This document shows, piece by piece, positions 8,553 to 17,700 of a DNA stretch of 64,000 nt. Every line of letters begins with the position of its first letter. The first letter of the stretch is position 1. Origin of the DNA: an uncultured Porphyromonadaceae bacterium (GTDB lineage Bacteria > Bacteroidota > Bacteroidia > Bacteroidales > Muribaculaceae); assembly GCA_946553045.1 (NCBI GenBank), contig CAMNRO010000002.1, positions 84,736 through 148,735 on the forward strand, read 5' to 3'. Made by a program: the position numbers and the translations under genes. Below the pieces are notes generated by a model. The model saw only the letters and a list, made by a program, of their open reading frames with translations. It was not told the origin of the DNA and searched no databases.

Positions 8553-9572
8553 TTATTTTACAGGGTTTGCAAGGATTGCATTGAGCTGGTCGTGCTCGAC
8601 AAGGAAACCGTCGTGGCCGAAAGCAGATTCTATTTCGCGGTATTCGGCGTTTGGCAGCATTTCGGCGAGAGCCTGCATTTCGGGCGGTGTGAAGACAATG
8701 TCGGTGCTGATGCCTACGACGAGCGCTGGCATGTCGAGGCGGCCGAGGGCTGTCCGCAGGCCGCCGCGTCCTCGGCCTGCGTCGTGTGTGTCGAAGGCGT
8801 CGAGAATCTTCACATAAGAGTAAACGTTGAACCGGCGGCTAAGTTTAGAGCCCTGGTAGCGCTGATAGGAGCATGCGCGGTGAGAACGCACGGGTGCGTC
8901 GTCATCGGCGTCGGGCGTCTGCTGGGTGCGGTTGTAGCCCTCGGGGCCGCGGTATGTGAGCAGGCCTATCGCCCTGGCTGCCTCGAGTCCTGCCGAGGCG
9001 GCATCGGGGCGGCGTTCGCCGTAGGTGCGGTCGGCGAATATTGCCATGCGCTGGGTCTCGTCGACGGCTATGCACCATGGCGAGGCTTTTGCGGCTGTCG
9101 CTATCAGCACGAGGCGCCCGAAGCGCTCCGGCTCTTCGACAGCCCACTCGATAGCCTGGAAGCCGCCTACGGAACTGCCGACGAGGGTGTCTATGTGCCC
9201 GAGGCCGAGATGGTCTGCCAGAAGAGAGTGTGCCCTGGCCATGTCGCGGATAGTAAGGTCGGGGAAGTCGGCGTAGTATGGCTCGCCGGTCTCGGGATTT
9301 ATGCTTGCCGGGCCGGTGGAGCCGTAGCATGAGCCGATTATGTTGGCGCAGACGGTGAAATAGTGCGCGGGGTCGAGAAAACCGCCATCGACGACCGTGC
9401 CGGGCCACCAGTCGGCAACGTCGCTGTTGGCTGTCAGTGCATGGCAGACCCAGACGGCGTTGTCGGCTTCGGGGCGGTGCGTGCCGAATGTGTGGTAGGC
9501 TATTTCGAGTCCGTGGAGCACGCCCCCGCTTTCGAGGTGGAAGTCGCCTTCGTATCGGTATGTTTTCAGCAT
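8553..9572 (-). CDS. metX: homoserine O-acetyltransferase
   Basis: Alpha/beta-hydrolase enzyme that transfers an acetyl (or succinyl) group to homoserine. I start at 9572, not the track's 10106, because the conserved sequence starts at MLKTYRYEG and the extension is antisense to metY. The nucleophile elbow is VGSSVGG (Ser134); STDIVFTPPE and SAFGHDGFL supply the catalytic Asp and His. Other conserved parts are CHALTANSD and ANIIGSCYGSTGP. At 339 residues it is slightly short for MetX. The start overlaps the metY stop by 7 bases, so translation is likely coupled. Acetyl versus succinyl specificity cannot be settled by eye; pairing with MetY favours acetyl. Confidence 0.94.
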   Translation of the reverse strand: MLKTYRYEGDFHLESGGVLHGLEIAYHTFGTHRPEADNAVWVCHALTANSDVADWWPGTVVDGGFLDPAHYFTVCANIIGSCYGSTGPASINPETGEPYYADFPDLTIRDMARAHSLLADHLGLGHIDTLVGSSVGGFQAIEWAVEEPERFGRLVLIATAAKASPWCIAVDETQRMAIFADRTYGERRPDAASAGLEAARAIGLLTYRGPEGYNRTQQTPDADDDAPVRSHRACSYQRYQGSKLSRRFNVYSYVKILDAFDTHDAGRGRGGLRTALGRLDMPALVVGISTDIVFTPPEMQALAEMLPNAEYREIESAFGHDGFLVEHDQLNAILANPVK

Positions 9573-10858
9573 AGTCCGGCAGCGTGGAAGGCTTGTTGGA
9601 AATCGGCGATAATATCGGCGGGGTCTTCGAGTCCGGCCGATATGCGCAGGAGTGTCGGGGTCACTCCGGCTTTCTCGAGGTCGGCTGCGGAGAGCTGCTT
9701 GTGTGTGGTCGAGGCCGGGTGTGTCACGACGGTTATTGAATCGCCTATCATGGTCATATGGGCGGCAAGTTTCAGCGCTTCGACGAATTTGACGGTGCTT
9801 TCGAGCGAGCCCTTGAGTTCGGCGTTGAGCACGGCGCCCCCGCCGAAGCGGAAGTATTTTTCGGCATTGGCGTGCCAGGGGTGGTCTTCGAAGCCGACAT
9901 ATGCCACGCGCTCGACAGCCTCGCTGTCGCGCAGGAATTCGGCAAGACGGCGTGTGGCCTCTACCTGATGGCGCACGCGCAGCGAGAGTGTCTCGAGGCC
10001 TATCATCATCAGATAGCTGTCGAAGGCCGAGGGGCATGTGCCGAGGTCGCGCAGGCCGTCGACACGGCATTTGGCGATGAAGGCGGCGTTTCCGAAGGCG
10101 TCGCACAGATTCAGGCCGTGGTAGCCTTCCGACGGGCCGTCGATTTCAGGGAATCGTCCGTTGCGCCAGTTGAAGTTTCCTCCGTCGACAATTATTCCTC
10201 CCATGGCTGTGCCGTGGCCGTTGATCCATTTGGTTGCGGAGTCTACTATTATGTTGGCGCCCCATTCAAAGGGGTTGCAGAGGTAGCCGCAGGCGCCGAA
10301 GGTGTTGTCGACGATGAATGGAACGCCCTTTCCGGCTGCCGCGGCTGCTATTGCGGCGAGGTCGGGCACGGCGCAGGTGGGGTTGCCCATGCTTTCGGCG
10401 AAAACGGCGCGTGTACGGTCGTCGATAAGTGCACCGATGGCTTCGGCAGAGGCTTCGGCGGCTATTTTCACTTCTACACCCAGGCGGGGCAGAGTGTGGC
10501 GGAAGAGGTTGTAGGTGCCTCCGTAGAGGAACGGCGATGCTACTATGTTGTCGCCCTTGGACGCGAGCATGGTCACGGCTACGAGAGTTGCTGCCATGCC
10601 GGAAGATGTCGCCACGGCGCCGACTCCGCCGTAGAGTGCTGCCACGCGTTCTTCGTAGGCCGAGTTAGTGGGATTCTGCAGTCGTGTGTAGATGTTTCCG
10701 GGCTGGCTGAGCTCGAAGAGGTCGGCTGCATACTCGCATGTGGGGAAGCGGTAGGCGGCTGTGGGATAGATGGCGTTTCCGCGCGAGCATGTGGCGTCGT
10801 CGCGGTTGAGGCCGGCGTGAATCTGGCGGGTTTCGAATCCGAGTTTGCTGTAGTCCAT
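9566..10858 (-). CDS. metY: O-acetylhomoserine sulfhydrylase
   Basis: PLP enzyme of the Cys/Met metabolism family that makes homocysteine directly from O-acetylhomoserine and sulfide. The PLP lysine is Lys210 in [17 protein letters not shown] (about 85-90) binds cofactor phosphate and YTRLQNPT (about 57-64) is the conserved N-terminal segment. The 430-residue length fits MetY better than the shorter cystathionine enzymes. It is the first structural gene of metY-metX-hom. The ATG lies 27 bases beyond the T-run of an intrinsic terminator, which itself follows a Met-rich leader ORF, so expression should be governed by attenuation. Confidence 0.95.
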   Translation of the reverse strand: MDYSKLGFETRQIHAGLNRDDATCSRGNAIYPTAAYRFPTCEYAADLFELSQPGNIYTRLQNPTNSAYEERVAALYGGVGAVATSSGMAATLVAVTMLASKGDNIVASPFLYGGTYNLFRHTLPRLGVEVKIAAEASAEAIGALIDDRTRAVFAESMGNPTCAVPDLAAIAAAAAGKGVPFIVDNTFGACGYLCNPFEWGANIIVDSATKWINGHGTAMGGIIVDGGNFNWRNGRFPEIDGPSEGYHGLNLCDAFGNAAFIAKCRVDGLRDLGTCPSAFDSYLMMIGLETLSLRVRHQVEATRRLAEFLRDSEAVERVAYVGFEDHPWHANAEKYFRFGGGAVLNAELKGSLESTVKFVEALKLAAHMTMIGDSITVVTHPASTTHKQLSAADLEKAGVTPTLLRISAGLEDPADIIADFQQAFHAAGLC

Positions 10859-10885
10859 ATGAGTGTTTTTTTGTTTGATTACGTT

Positions 10886-10921
10886 AAAAAAAGAACCGAC
10901 GCCCTTTTGAGGTGTCGGTTC
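10886..10921 (-). terminator. attenuator terminator upstream of metY
   Basis: Minus-strand GAACCGACACC and GGGCGTCGGTTC form a stem of eight perfect pairs, one mismatch and two more pairs, with a short TCAAAA loop, followed by seven T. The 5' arm (10911-10919) is also complementary to the last bases of the leader ORF (10959-10966), which gives the competing antiterminator. Confidence 0.9.
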
Positions 10922-10956
10922 GCTGTTATTTATGTTGCTGGGTTAAGGCATATGCG

Positions 10957-11058
10957 TTACCGACACGGTGGAAATTCCATCATGCACATGACCATAGCCA
11001 TCATTTCCATACCTGCAGGCATGGGCTTCGTGGCTGTGTTGGTGTATGCGTATTTCAT
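10957..11058 (-). CDS. methionine-rich leader peptide of the metY-metX-hom attenuator (33 aa)
   Basis: A 33-codon ORF, too short for the supplied track, lies between the promoter and the terminator ahead of metY. It begins MKYAYTNTATK and contains nine Met codons, eight after the initiator, seven of them in the 11-codon run MEMMAMVMCMM; it ends EFPPCR then TAA. Such a run of the codon for the operon's end product is the hallmark of a ribosome-stalling leader, as in trp or his leaders. Its 3' end (GTGTCGGT, including the first base of the stop) is antiterminator strand 2. A protein function is unlikely; the act of translation would be the signal. I do not know of a described example of this design for methionine in Bacteroidetes. 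Confidence 0.88.
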   Translation of the reverse strand: MKYAYTNTATKPMPAGMEMMAMVMCMMEFPPCR

Positions 11059-11078
11059 AATTTTGTCGGTTTCTGCTG

Positions 11079-11109
11079 CAAAAGTACACAAAATCCTTTT
11101 CAGTGCAAA
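11079..11109 (-). promoter_or_regulatory. promoter of the met leader and metY-metX-hom
   Basis: TTTG (11106-11109), a 19-base spacer and TACTTTTG (11079-11086) match the Bacteroidetes promoter on the minus strand. Transcription would start close to 11073-11075, placing attenuator segment 1 at the very 5' end of the RNA. The promoter lies about 50 bases past the murI stop. Confidence 0.85.
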
Positions 11110-11156
11110 ATAAAATTTGCAAAAATCGTCAAATCAGTTTTTGATACGGGTCCGGG

Positions 11157-11975
11157 TTATCCGAGGCGTACTGTTGTTGACTGCACACTCGCCTGCATGA
11201 ATTCGGAAGCGAGGCTGTCGAATTTTTCGGGCGATTCAGTTGTGAGATAGCGCACTGAGGCGCCTCGGCTTATGCGTGCATCCATATCGGGGTGGCGGCG
11301 CAGATAGTCGAGAAGGGAAGTCACCACGATTTCGCCTTGCGAGAGAATCCTGACGCCTGACGGCACATATTTTTTTATTTTATCGAGAAGGATAGGGTAG
11401 TGCGTGCAGCCGAGAATCAATGTGTCGATGTCGTGATTCGGCCCGAAAAGGGCATCTATGTCTTTTTTGACGAAATAGTCGGCTCCGTCGCCGTCGGCCT
11501 CGCGGTATTCAACCAGAGGCACCCACATGGGGCATGCATGGCTGTGGACAGTGACGCCAGGAGCATGTTTGGCGATTTCGATGTCGTACGATTGAGAGGC
11601 GACTGTTCCCGGAGTAGCGAAAAGGCCGACAGAGCCGGTCTGAGTGGCTCCGGCGATGGCTTCGACCGTCGGACGTATCACTCCGAGCACGCGGCGCGTT
11701 GGATCAATGCCGGCAAGGTCGCGCTGCTGTATGCTGCGCAGAGCCTTGGCCGAGGCCGTGTTGCAGGCCAGTATCACCAGCGGGCAGCCCTGGGCGAAGA
11801 GATATTTCACCGCCTCGAGAGTGAAGCGGTAGACGAGCTCGAAAGAGCGCGTGCCGTAAGGAGCCCGGGCGTTGTCGCCGAGATATAGGAAATCTGCACC
11901 GGGGAGTGCCCGGCGCAGATTTCTGAGTATGGTAAGGCCTCCGAAACCGGAGTCGAAAACGCCTATCGGTGACAT
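11157..11975 (-). CDS. murI: glutamate racemase
   Basis: Cofactor-independent racemase supplying D-glutamate for peptidoglycan. The N-terminus has FDSGFGGLT (Asp8/Ser9), followed by YLGDNARAPYG, the first catalytic Cys in ACNTASAKAL and the second in LGCTHYPIL. The 272-residue length is normal. It lies between pgi and the met operon on the same strand. The met operon has its own promoter just after the murI stop. A gap of about 100 bases with AT-rich repeats separates it from pgi, so co-transcription with pgi is possible but not shown. Confidence 0.95.
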   Translation of the reverse strand: MSPIGVFDSGFGGLTILRNLRRALPGADFLYLGDNARAPYGTRSFELVYRFTLEAVKYLFAQGCPLVILACNTASAKALRSIQQRDLAGIDPTRRVLGVIRPTVEAIAGATQTGSVGLFATPGTVASQSYDIEIAKHAPGVTVHSHACPMWVPLVEYREADGDGADYFVKKDIDALFGPNHDIDTLILGCTHYPILLDKIKKYVPSGVRILSQGEIVVTSLLDYLRRHPDMDARISRGASVRYLTTESPEKFDSLASEFMQASVQSTTVRLG

Positions 11976-12077
11976 TCGTTTAGGAGGTTAAGATATTATG
12001 ATGTTAGGAGATTAAGATTAGTTGAAATTAGAATTTCCTAAATTCATAACTTCCTAATATCCTAAATTCATAATTTC
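11976..12077. repeat. AT-rich degenerate repeats between murI and pgi
   Basis: Contains two copies of CCTAAATTCATAA-like sequence and several short GATTAAGATTA/TTAGGA units that are partly complementary to them. No promoter box is evident. It belongs to the same repeat style as the gaps at 1.7, 35.1, 37.1 and 37.5 kb. Confidence 0.7.
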
Positions 12078-13409
12078 TTAGAGTTTGGCTTTGATGGCGG
12101 CGGTTTCAGCTTCGTAGCCGGGTTTTTCGAGGAGGGCGAACATGTTTTTCTTGTAAGCCTCTACGCCGGGCTGGTTGAAGGGATTCACGCCGAGGATATA
12201 GCCGCTGATGCCGCATGCAGCCTCGAAGAAGTAGATGAGCGAGCCGAGTGTGTTGGCGTTGAGAGCCGGAATCACAACCTGCATGTTGGGCACACCGCCG
12301 TCGATGTGGGCTATGCGGGTGCCGAGTTCGGCCATCTTGTTGACTTCATCGACGCGCTTGCCGGCGATATAGTTGAGGCCGTCGAGGTTCGATTCGTCGA
12401 AAGGAATGCGGAGTTCACGGTCGGCAGTGGCTACGGATACAACGGTTTCAAAGATAATGCGCTCGCCTTCCTGAATCCACTGGCCCATCGAGTGGAGGTC
12501 GGTGGTGTTGTCGACAGCGGCGGGGAAGATACCCTTGTTGTCCTTGCCTTCGCTTTCGCCGTAGAGCTGCTTCCACCATTCTCCGAAGAAGTGGAGTTTG
12601 GGGTTGTAGTTTACGAGGATTTCAATCTTTTTGCCGGAGCGGTAGAGGGCGTTGCGGTAGAGGGCATATGTCATTGCCGAAGTATCGGTGCCGGCCAGAG
12701 TGCCCTTTTCCATTTCGCGGGCGCCTTCGACGAGGGCGTGGATATCGAATCCGGCCACGGCGATAGGCAGAAGACCAACGGGAGTGAGCACGGAGAAGCG
12801 TCCGCCTACGTTGTCTTCAATCACATATGTCTTGTAGCCTTCGGTATTGGCAAGAGTGCGGAGGGCGCCGCGCTTGGCGTCGGTCACGGCCACGATGCGC
12901 TTGCCGGCTTCCTCGCGTCCGAGCTGGTTTTCGAGCTGTTCGCGGAGAATGCGGAATGCGATGGCGGGTTCGGTGGTTGTTCCCGATTTCGATATCACGA
13001 TGATACCGAATTTCTTGTCTTTCAGGAAGTCCTGGAGTTCGGCGAGATAGTCTTCGCCGATGTTCTGGCCTGCGAAGAGCACCTTTGTGCCTGTGTTGGG
13101 CTTGTATGAATCGAAAGCGCCCGAGAGAGCTTCGATTACGGCTTTTGCGCCGAGGTAGCTGCCGCCGATGCCGATGGCTACGACTACGTCGCAGAGCTCG
13201 CGCAGACGGGCTGCAGTGGCGTTGATGTCGTCAAGAAGTTCGTTGCTTGTCTCACTTGGGAGTTTTACCCAGCCCAGAAAATCGTTGCCGAGGCCGGTGC
13301 CGTCTGTCAGTTTTTCGAAGGCGGCCTTGCCGTCGGGTCTGAGGGCTTCGAGACCGTTTGCGCTGATGAATGACTCTGCGCCGGTCACGTTTACTTGAAT
13401 CTTACTCAT
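12078..13409 (-). CDS. pgi: glucose-6-phosphate isomerase
   Basis: Interconverts glucose 6-phosphate and fructose 6-phosphate. Visible SIS-fold and family features include [13 protein letters not shown] (about residue 80), [12 protein letters not shown] with the phosphate-binding SxSxTT-like run, [12 protein letters not shown] and the C-terminal [13 protein letters not shown] with the catalytic Lys region. The product is 443 residues, the short bacterial form, not the about 550-residue enterobacterial form. A -7-like TACCTTTG box sits at 13478-13485 on the minus strand, about 70 bases before the start, without a clear -33 box. An AT-rich stretch with repeated ATATAGGTATAT lies between box and start. 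Confidence 0.96.
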   Translation of the reverse strand: MSKIQVNVTGAESFISANGLEALRPDGKAAFEKLTDGTGLGNDFLGWVKLPSETSNELLDDINATAARLRELCDVVVAIGIGGSYLGAKAVIEALSGAFDSYKPNTGTKVLFAGQNIGEDYLAELQDFLKDKKFGIIVISKSGTTTEPAIAFRILREQLENQLGREEAGKRIVAVTDAKRGALRTLANTEGYKTYVIEDNVGGRFSVLTPVGLLPIAVAGFDIHALVEGAREMEKGTLAGTDTSAMTYALYRNALYRSGKKIEILVNYNPKLHFFGEWWKQLYGESEGKDNKGIFPAAVDNTTDLHSMGQWIQEGERIIFETVVSVATADRELRIPFDESNLDGLNYIAGKRVDEVNKMAELGTRIAHIDGGVPNMQVVIPALNANTLGSLIYFFEAACGISGYILGVNPFNQPGVEAYKKNMFALLEKPGYEAETAAIKAKL

Positions 13410-13969
13410 TATATTATATAGGTATATGTTGTATTAGTTATAATAATATATAGGTATATATTGTTTTTTTCCGACCGCAAAGGTATGCAAAAAATATGAA
13501 TTACGGCTCATGAATTATCCAAACATTGAGTGACCATGGTATGAGTTCAGGGTTATTGGTCCAGATATTTCATTATCACTATATGATAAATTCTTATAAC
13601 AATTTTGTTAATATAAATTTAATATATAATTTTGCGATACGGACTGCAAGCAGAGGCCCGGTCAAGGGCTTTGCGGGTGGGTTCGTGGAAATTAGGGAAA
13701 AGCGTTTACTCGGCGCTCTTTCTTGACGCTTGGAAATCTGGTAAATTTCGTTCACTGTCAAGATTGTAGCAAACGGTAGATGCCTTGTGGATATGTATAT
13801 TATGTCGGTTGAAAGCGCGTGAGCGCAAACAATTGATAGATTTACATATATTCTGCGTGAGGCTTCTGCATGTTTGCTCGTTCGACAGTGATGGGCATAC
13901 CAGAGCCTCCAGGCGTGGAACGAGCAACAGTATTGGCTCTCACGCTATTGTTTTATAGGTATCTGTATA
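13410..13969. other. 560-base intergenic stretch: pgi promoter area plus a folded non-coding block
   Basis: The first 100 bases hold the pgi leader and its -7 box. From about 13636 to 13950 the composition becomes GC-richer than both flanks and shows nested inverted repeats: GAAATT/AATTTC (13688-13693, 13744-13749) enclosing AAGCGT/ACGCTT (13700-13705, 13726-13731), and a 10-bp perfect pair TTGCTCGTTC/GAACGAGCAA (13874-13883, 13918-13927) with a 34-base loop. The track ORFs here do not look like proteins. A 33-codon minus-strand frame ends at about 13830. It may be a mobile-element end, a repeat family or a structured RNA. Confidence 0.5.
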
Positions 13970-14290
13970 GTGAGTCAACAGATGCAATGTAGATTGCTAA
14001 TGAGGTTTTGTCTTGTCTTATTCAGGTATAATGAGAAATGGAATGTTCATGTCTATGAGCATGATTTCACCGATTATACTAAAAGTTCGCTTGATTCTTG
14101 GCTGAGAGAGGCTGCTGTTCATGCAGTTGAATTACAGAAACTGCAATCAGAATCGTGTTCTTTCATTGAGGAGGCCCAGCTTTGGGAAATTGGTTGTAAA
14201 GAAAATACCATTACAGGAGAAGGTTTCGCATTTCTCAAAATTATGCCGGAAGCCGCTGTTGCGAATATCCCATTGATAAATCATGGATAG
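13970..14290 (+). CDS. unknown small protein, first of the BspA-linked gene trio
   Basis: I do not recognise this 106-residue protein. It has no signal peptide that I trust, ends NIPLINHG, and its central part (YEHDFTDYTKSSLDSWLREAA) looks like a soluble alpha-beta fold. Base composition is AT-rich like the next two genes and unlike the housekeeping genes around it. The start is uncertain: the track uses GTG at 13970, while in-frame ATG codons occur at 13982 and 14000. Its 3' end overlaps the next gene by 8 bases, so the two are probably co-translated and may act together. Confidence 0.6.
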   Translation: MSQQMQCRLLMRFCLVLFRYNEKWNVHVYEHDFTDYTKSSLDSWLREAAVHAVELQKLQSESCSFIEEAQLWEIGCKENTITGEGFAFLKIMPEAAVANIPLINHG

Positions 14291-14747
14291 ATTGAGTCTA
14301 AGTAATTTCAAGAAGCCTGCAGTTCTTGAAGATGATGATGTTTTGTTTTTCTATGGAAATTTTCTTGGAAAGACTCAATCGGACATTGAAAATCGTGAAC
14401 GTATCGATGTTATTGCGGAGAGATATGGTATAACAATTAAATTCCATAAGTCAGTATGTAAGGGATTGTCGAGGCTGAATACTAAAAACACAATACATAT
14501 ATTTCAAACCTCGAATCAATTTAATAAATGTTTCATCAAGCATTGCCGGAATGCTTTTGCGCATCTTAATATAATAATGGAAAGTGGTGAATGTCAGATA
14601 CTCGATTGGTCTGCTATAAATGATGAGGGAGCAAATCGGACTAAGGTCAAAATGCAATATGTGACAATGATTGGTTCTTTCGAATATCATTCGTTCAAGA
14701 GTCTGATTAATGAATTCTTCCTTGATGAATCTAAAAATAGGCGTTAA
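14283..14747 (+). CDS. small HEPN-motif-like protein
   Basis: A 154-residue soluble protein carrying FIKHCRNAFAHLNI, in which Arg89-x4-His94 fits the RX4-6H motif of HEPN-family RNases and HEPN-like helical proteins. The assignment rests on that motif and its helical context (about 76-100), followed by sheet-like sequence. HEPN proteins occur in toxin-antitoxin and phage-defence modules, and also in non-catalytic roles. The gene overlaps the upstream unknown gene by 8 bases and ends two bases before the BspA-like gene, giving a tight three-gene operon. AT-rich codon use suggests acquisition by transfer. An antitoxin role for the 106-residue partner is only a guess. Confidence 0.6.
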   Translation: MDRLSLSNFKKPAVLEDDDVLFFYGNFLGKTQSDIENRERIDVIAERYGITIKFHKSVCKGLSRLNTKNTIHIFQTSNQFNKCFIKHCRNAFAHLNIIMESGECQILDWSAINDEGANRTKVKMQYVTMIGSFEYHSFKSLINEFFLDESKNRR

Positions 14748-14749
14748 TT

Positions 14750-17700
14750 ATGATAAAAAATGTAATTATTTCGTGGCTCTTGGCTTTGATTGTCGGCCTT
14801 CTGCCAGCTACGTTGAATGCATCGACTATCGAAATTGATAGTATACGATACAATAATGTTGACAATCATGCCGAGGTTGTTGGTTTTGTTGCTGGCCTGA
14901 CTTCGGCGAATATTGTTCCTGAAGTTGAGATAGATGGAGCGACCTATCCTGTGACTGTTATTAATGACAATGCTTTTAAGGCTTGCGCTACCTTGACAGA
15001 ATTGATATTGCCTGAGACTATATCTATAATCCGCAGCAGTGCGTTTAGACGTTGTGGTGGACTTAAAAGTGTTACTATACCTAATTCGGTAGTCTCAATT
15101 GGTAACAGTGCATTTGCTAACAGTGGACTCACTCGACTTTTTTTTAATGCTGAAAAATGCACTGTTTGCGGAGATTATGATTATCATGCGTTTCCGTCTG
15201 GATTATCGGAAGTGGTTATCGGGGAAAATGTAAAGATCATACCTGATTATTTCTTAATGGAGAATAGCAAGTTGGAAGATGTAGTTATTCCCAATTCGGT
15301 TGTAGAGATAGGAGATTATGCTTTTAGTGGTTGTTCAAAGTTGGCTAGTGTGAAGCTATCTGACTCTCTTGGCATTATAGGAGACAGCGCTTTTTCATAT
15401 TGTGACATTCTTTCCAGCATAACAATACCGAAGAGTGTGACAGGGCTGGGGCATCATCCTTTTTATTGTTGCGATAATTTGCAAACACTTGTTTTTAACG
15501 CTGAGAACTGTGAGAATTTGAGATTTTGGGAGTATGACAGTTTATTTCCTTCCTCTGTTTCGAATCTAACAATCGGAGAAACCGTAAAAAAAATACCTCT
15601 AAGATTCATTAGAGGAAGTGAGATTGTTAAATTGAAAATACCTAATTCCGTCACTACGATTGAAGAATATGCTTTTAGTGGGGCTGATTTGCTTAAGGAA
15701 TTAGAAATGGGAAATTCAGTTACAACAATTGGAGCTTATGCATTTTGGAATGGTGGCTTCGCAGAAGTGGTTATCCCAAATTCAGTTACTTCCATTGGTG
15801 AAGGCGCGTTTTCGCTTTGTAAATCGCTTTCTAAAGTTGCTATGCCTGAATCTCTTGAAAATCTGGAAAACAATGTCTTTGAAGGTTGTGAGTCTTTGGT
15901 CTCTATAACTCTACCCATGACTATAAAGACAATGGGCTATAGTGTGTTTAGTGGGTGTACCGCTCTTGAAAATATTGTATTGCATGACGACATTATTTCT
16001 ATAGGTTCTAGTGCTTTTTCAGATTGTGTTTCTCTTAAGAGTGTTTCTCTCCCTAAAAATTTGTCTGAAATATCTTCCCAGCTATTTAAGGGCTGTACTT
16101 CGCTTGTGAGTATTGATATTCCGAATAAGATTACTATAATTAGAGACAGAGCATTTGAAAACTGTAGTTCGCTTGTAGAAGTTCAACTGCCAGCAAATGT
16201 TTCTGAAATTTCATTGGAAGCATTTAGTGGTTGCACTTCTCTTGGTAATATCATTCTGCCTGATATGATTAATAAAATAGGTGAAGGCGCATTCCGGAAT
16301 TGCAGTCAGTTTAATAATATTCTTATTCCAGATAATGTCACGGAAATTGGTAAGGAAGCATTCAATGGTTGTAAAATGCTTGAGACTATTGAATTCAATG
16401 CGGTTGAATGTGAGTCAAGTGGAGCATTTCCTACATCTGTAAAAAATCTTATAATAGGAAATAAGGTTAAAAAGATACCACCCTTTTTGCTTAGTGATGG
16501 TAGTCTGATTGAACAATTGATAATTCCGAATTCAGTAACTTCAATTGGAGAAAGTGCATTTAAAAACTGCAAGAAATTAAAGTCGTTAATAATGGGTAGT
16601 GGAATAACACAAATTTCAAGTGGTGCTTTTAGCAATTGTTCAATTGCCAAGATTTTCTGGTTGGGTAACACACCTCCAGATAGTTATGTTTCGGCTCGTG
16701 TTAATTATGTCTCTAATGACAAATTTAAGTTTGATAATCAAAAAGTACTTCCATTTCTAAGTTCGAGATTCACAGTTGATGGTATTACTTATGTACTTAC
16801 AAGTCCGTCGGAAAGAACATGCGAAATAGTAGATTGTATTTATTCTCCTGAATATAGCGATTGTGTAGTAGATAGCGTTGTTGTAAATAAGGGAATAGAA
16901 TTAAAAGTAGATGGTATTAATACATATTCATTTTATGGCAATGAATATATTGATAATTTAAATTTAAAATCATGCACGTTTATAGATAATTCGGCATTTG
17001 AAGGCTGCTCTTCTATTCATGTCGTCGAAATCCCTGACAATACTACATCTCTGGGTTGGTCCGTTTTTTTGGGTTGCACAAGTCTTGTAAATGTTTATAT
17101 AGGCAAAGGTGTGACAAGTTTAGGATACCGTCTGTTTTCGGGTTGTACTGGTCTTGAATCTATAAATGTACCAGGTAATGTTGTCGGTGTAAACGATTAT
17201 GCGTTTGAGAACTGTAGGTCGCTGACAAATGTTGTTTTTGAAGATTCAGATAAACTATTATTTCTGGGATCTAATGGAGATAATCCTCTTTTTAATGATT
17301 GTCCATTGGAGAAAGTTTACATAGGTAGAGCACTTTATTATCGAGTAGCTCTTGCTTATGAAAAATACTTTTCGCCTTTTTGTAATAATAAACACCTACA
17401 ATATGTAGAAATATCGGATAGGGAGACGGAGATATACGTTTCTGAATTCTATGGTTGTTCAAGCTTAAAAAGTGTAAAGATAGGAGATGGCGTAACGGAA
17501 ATTGGGAAATATGCTTTTTCAGGCTGCTCCTCACTTGACTATTTCTCAGTAGGAACTCATGTGGAGTCGATAGGTGAAGAAGCCTTCTCTGACTGTGTTG
17601 GTCTGACAAAGCTTTATTCTTATTCAGCTGTTCCTCCTGCTTGTGGAAGTCAAGCTTTAGACGACATTAATAAGTGGGAGTGCACCCTATATGTTCCTGA

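Larger units (their letters stand above)
10882..11075 (-). promoter_or_regulatory. four-segment transcription attenuator for methionine biosynthesis
   Basis: One short module recurs four times with alternating polarity on the minus strand: segment 1 AAACCGACA (11064-11072, just before the leader ATG), segment 2 GTGTCGGT (10959-10966, leader end), segment 3 ACCGACACC (10911-10919) and segment 4 GGGCGTCGGT (10895-10904). Pairs 1:2 and 3:4 would terminate transcription, while 2:3 prevents the terminator. Inferred logic: with little Met-tRNA the ribosome stalls in the Met run, 1:2 is disrupted, 2 pairs with 3 and metY is transcribed; with ample Met-tRNA the ribosome reaches the stop, masks segment 2 and the terminator forms. 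The sequence features are seen directly; the switching is inferred. Confidence 0.85.

Noticed and set aside
9758-11113. 451-residue plus-strand ORF antisense to metY and the met attenuator
   Set aside because: Shadow frame of metY; Cys/Gly/Val-rich with no family features, and it runs through the attenuator and promoter.
10859-11156. SAM riboswitch ahead of metY
   Set aside because: No SAM-riboswitch core recognised; the leader peptide plus alternating hairpins explain the region better.
13706-13927. 73-residue minus-strand ORF MLVPRLEALVCPSLSNEQ...
   Set aside because: Lies across inverted repeats, no coherent protein character; more likely part of a non-coding repeat or RNA block.
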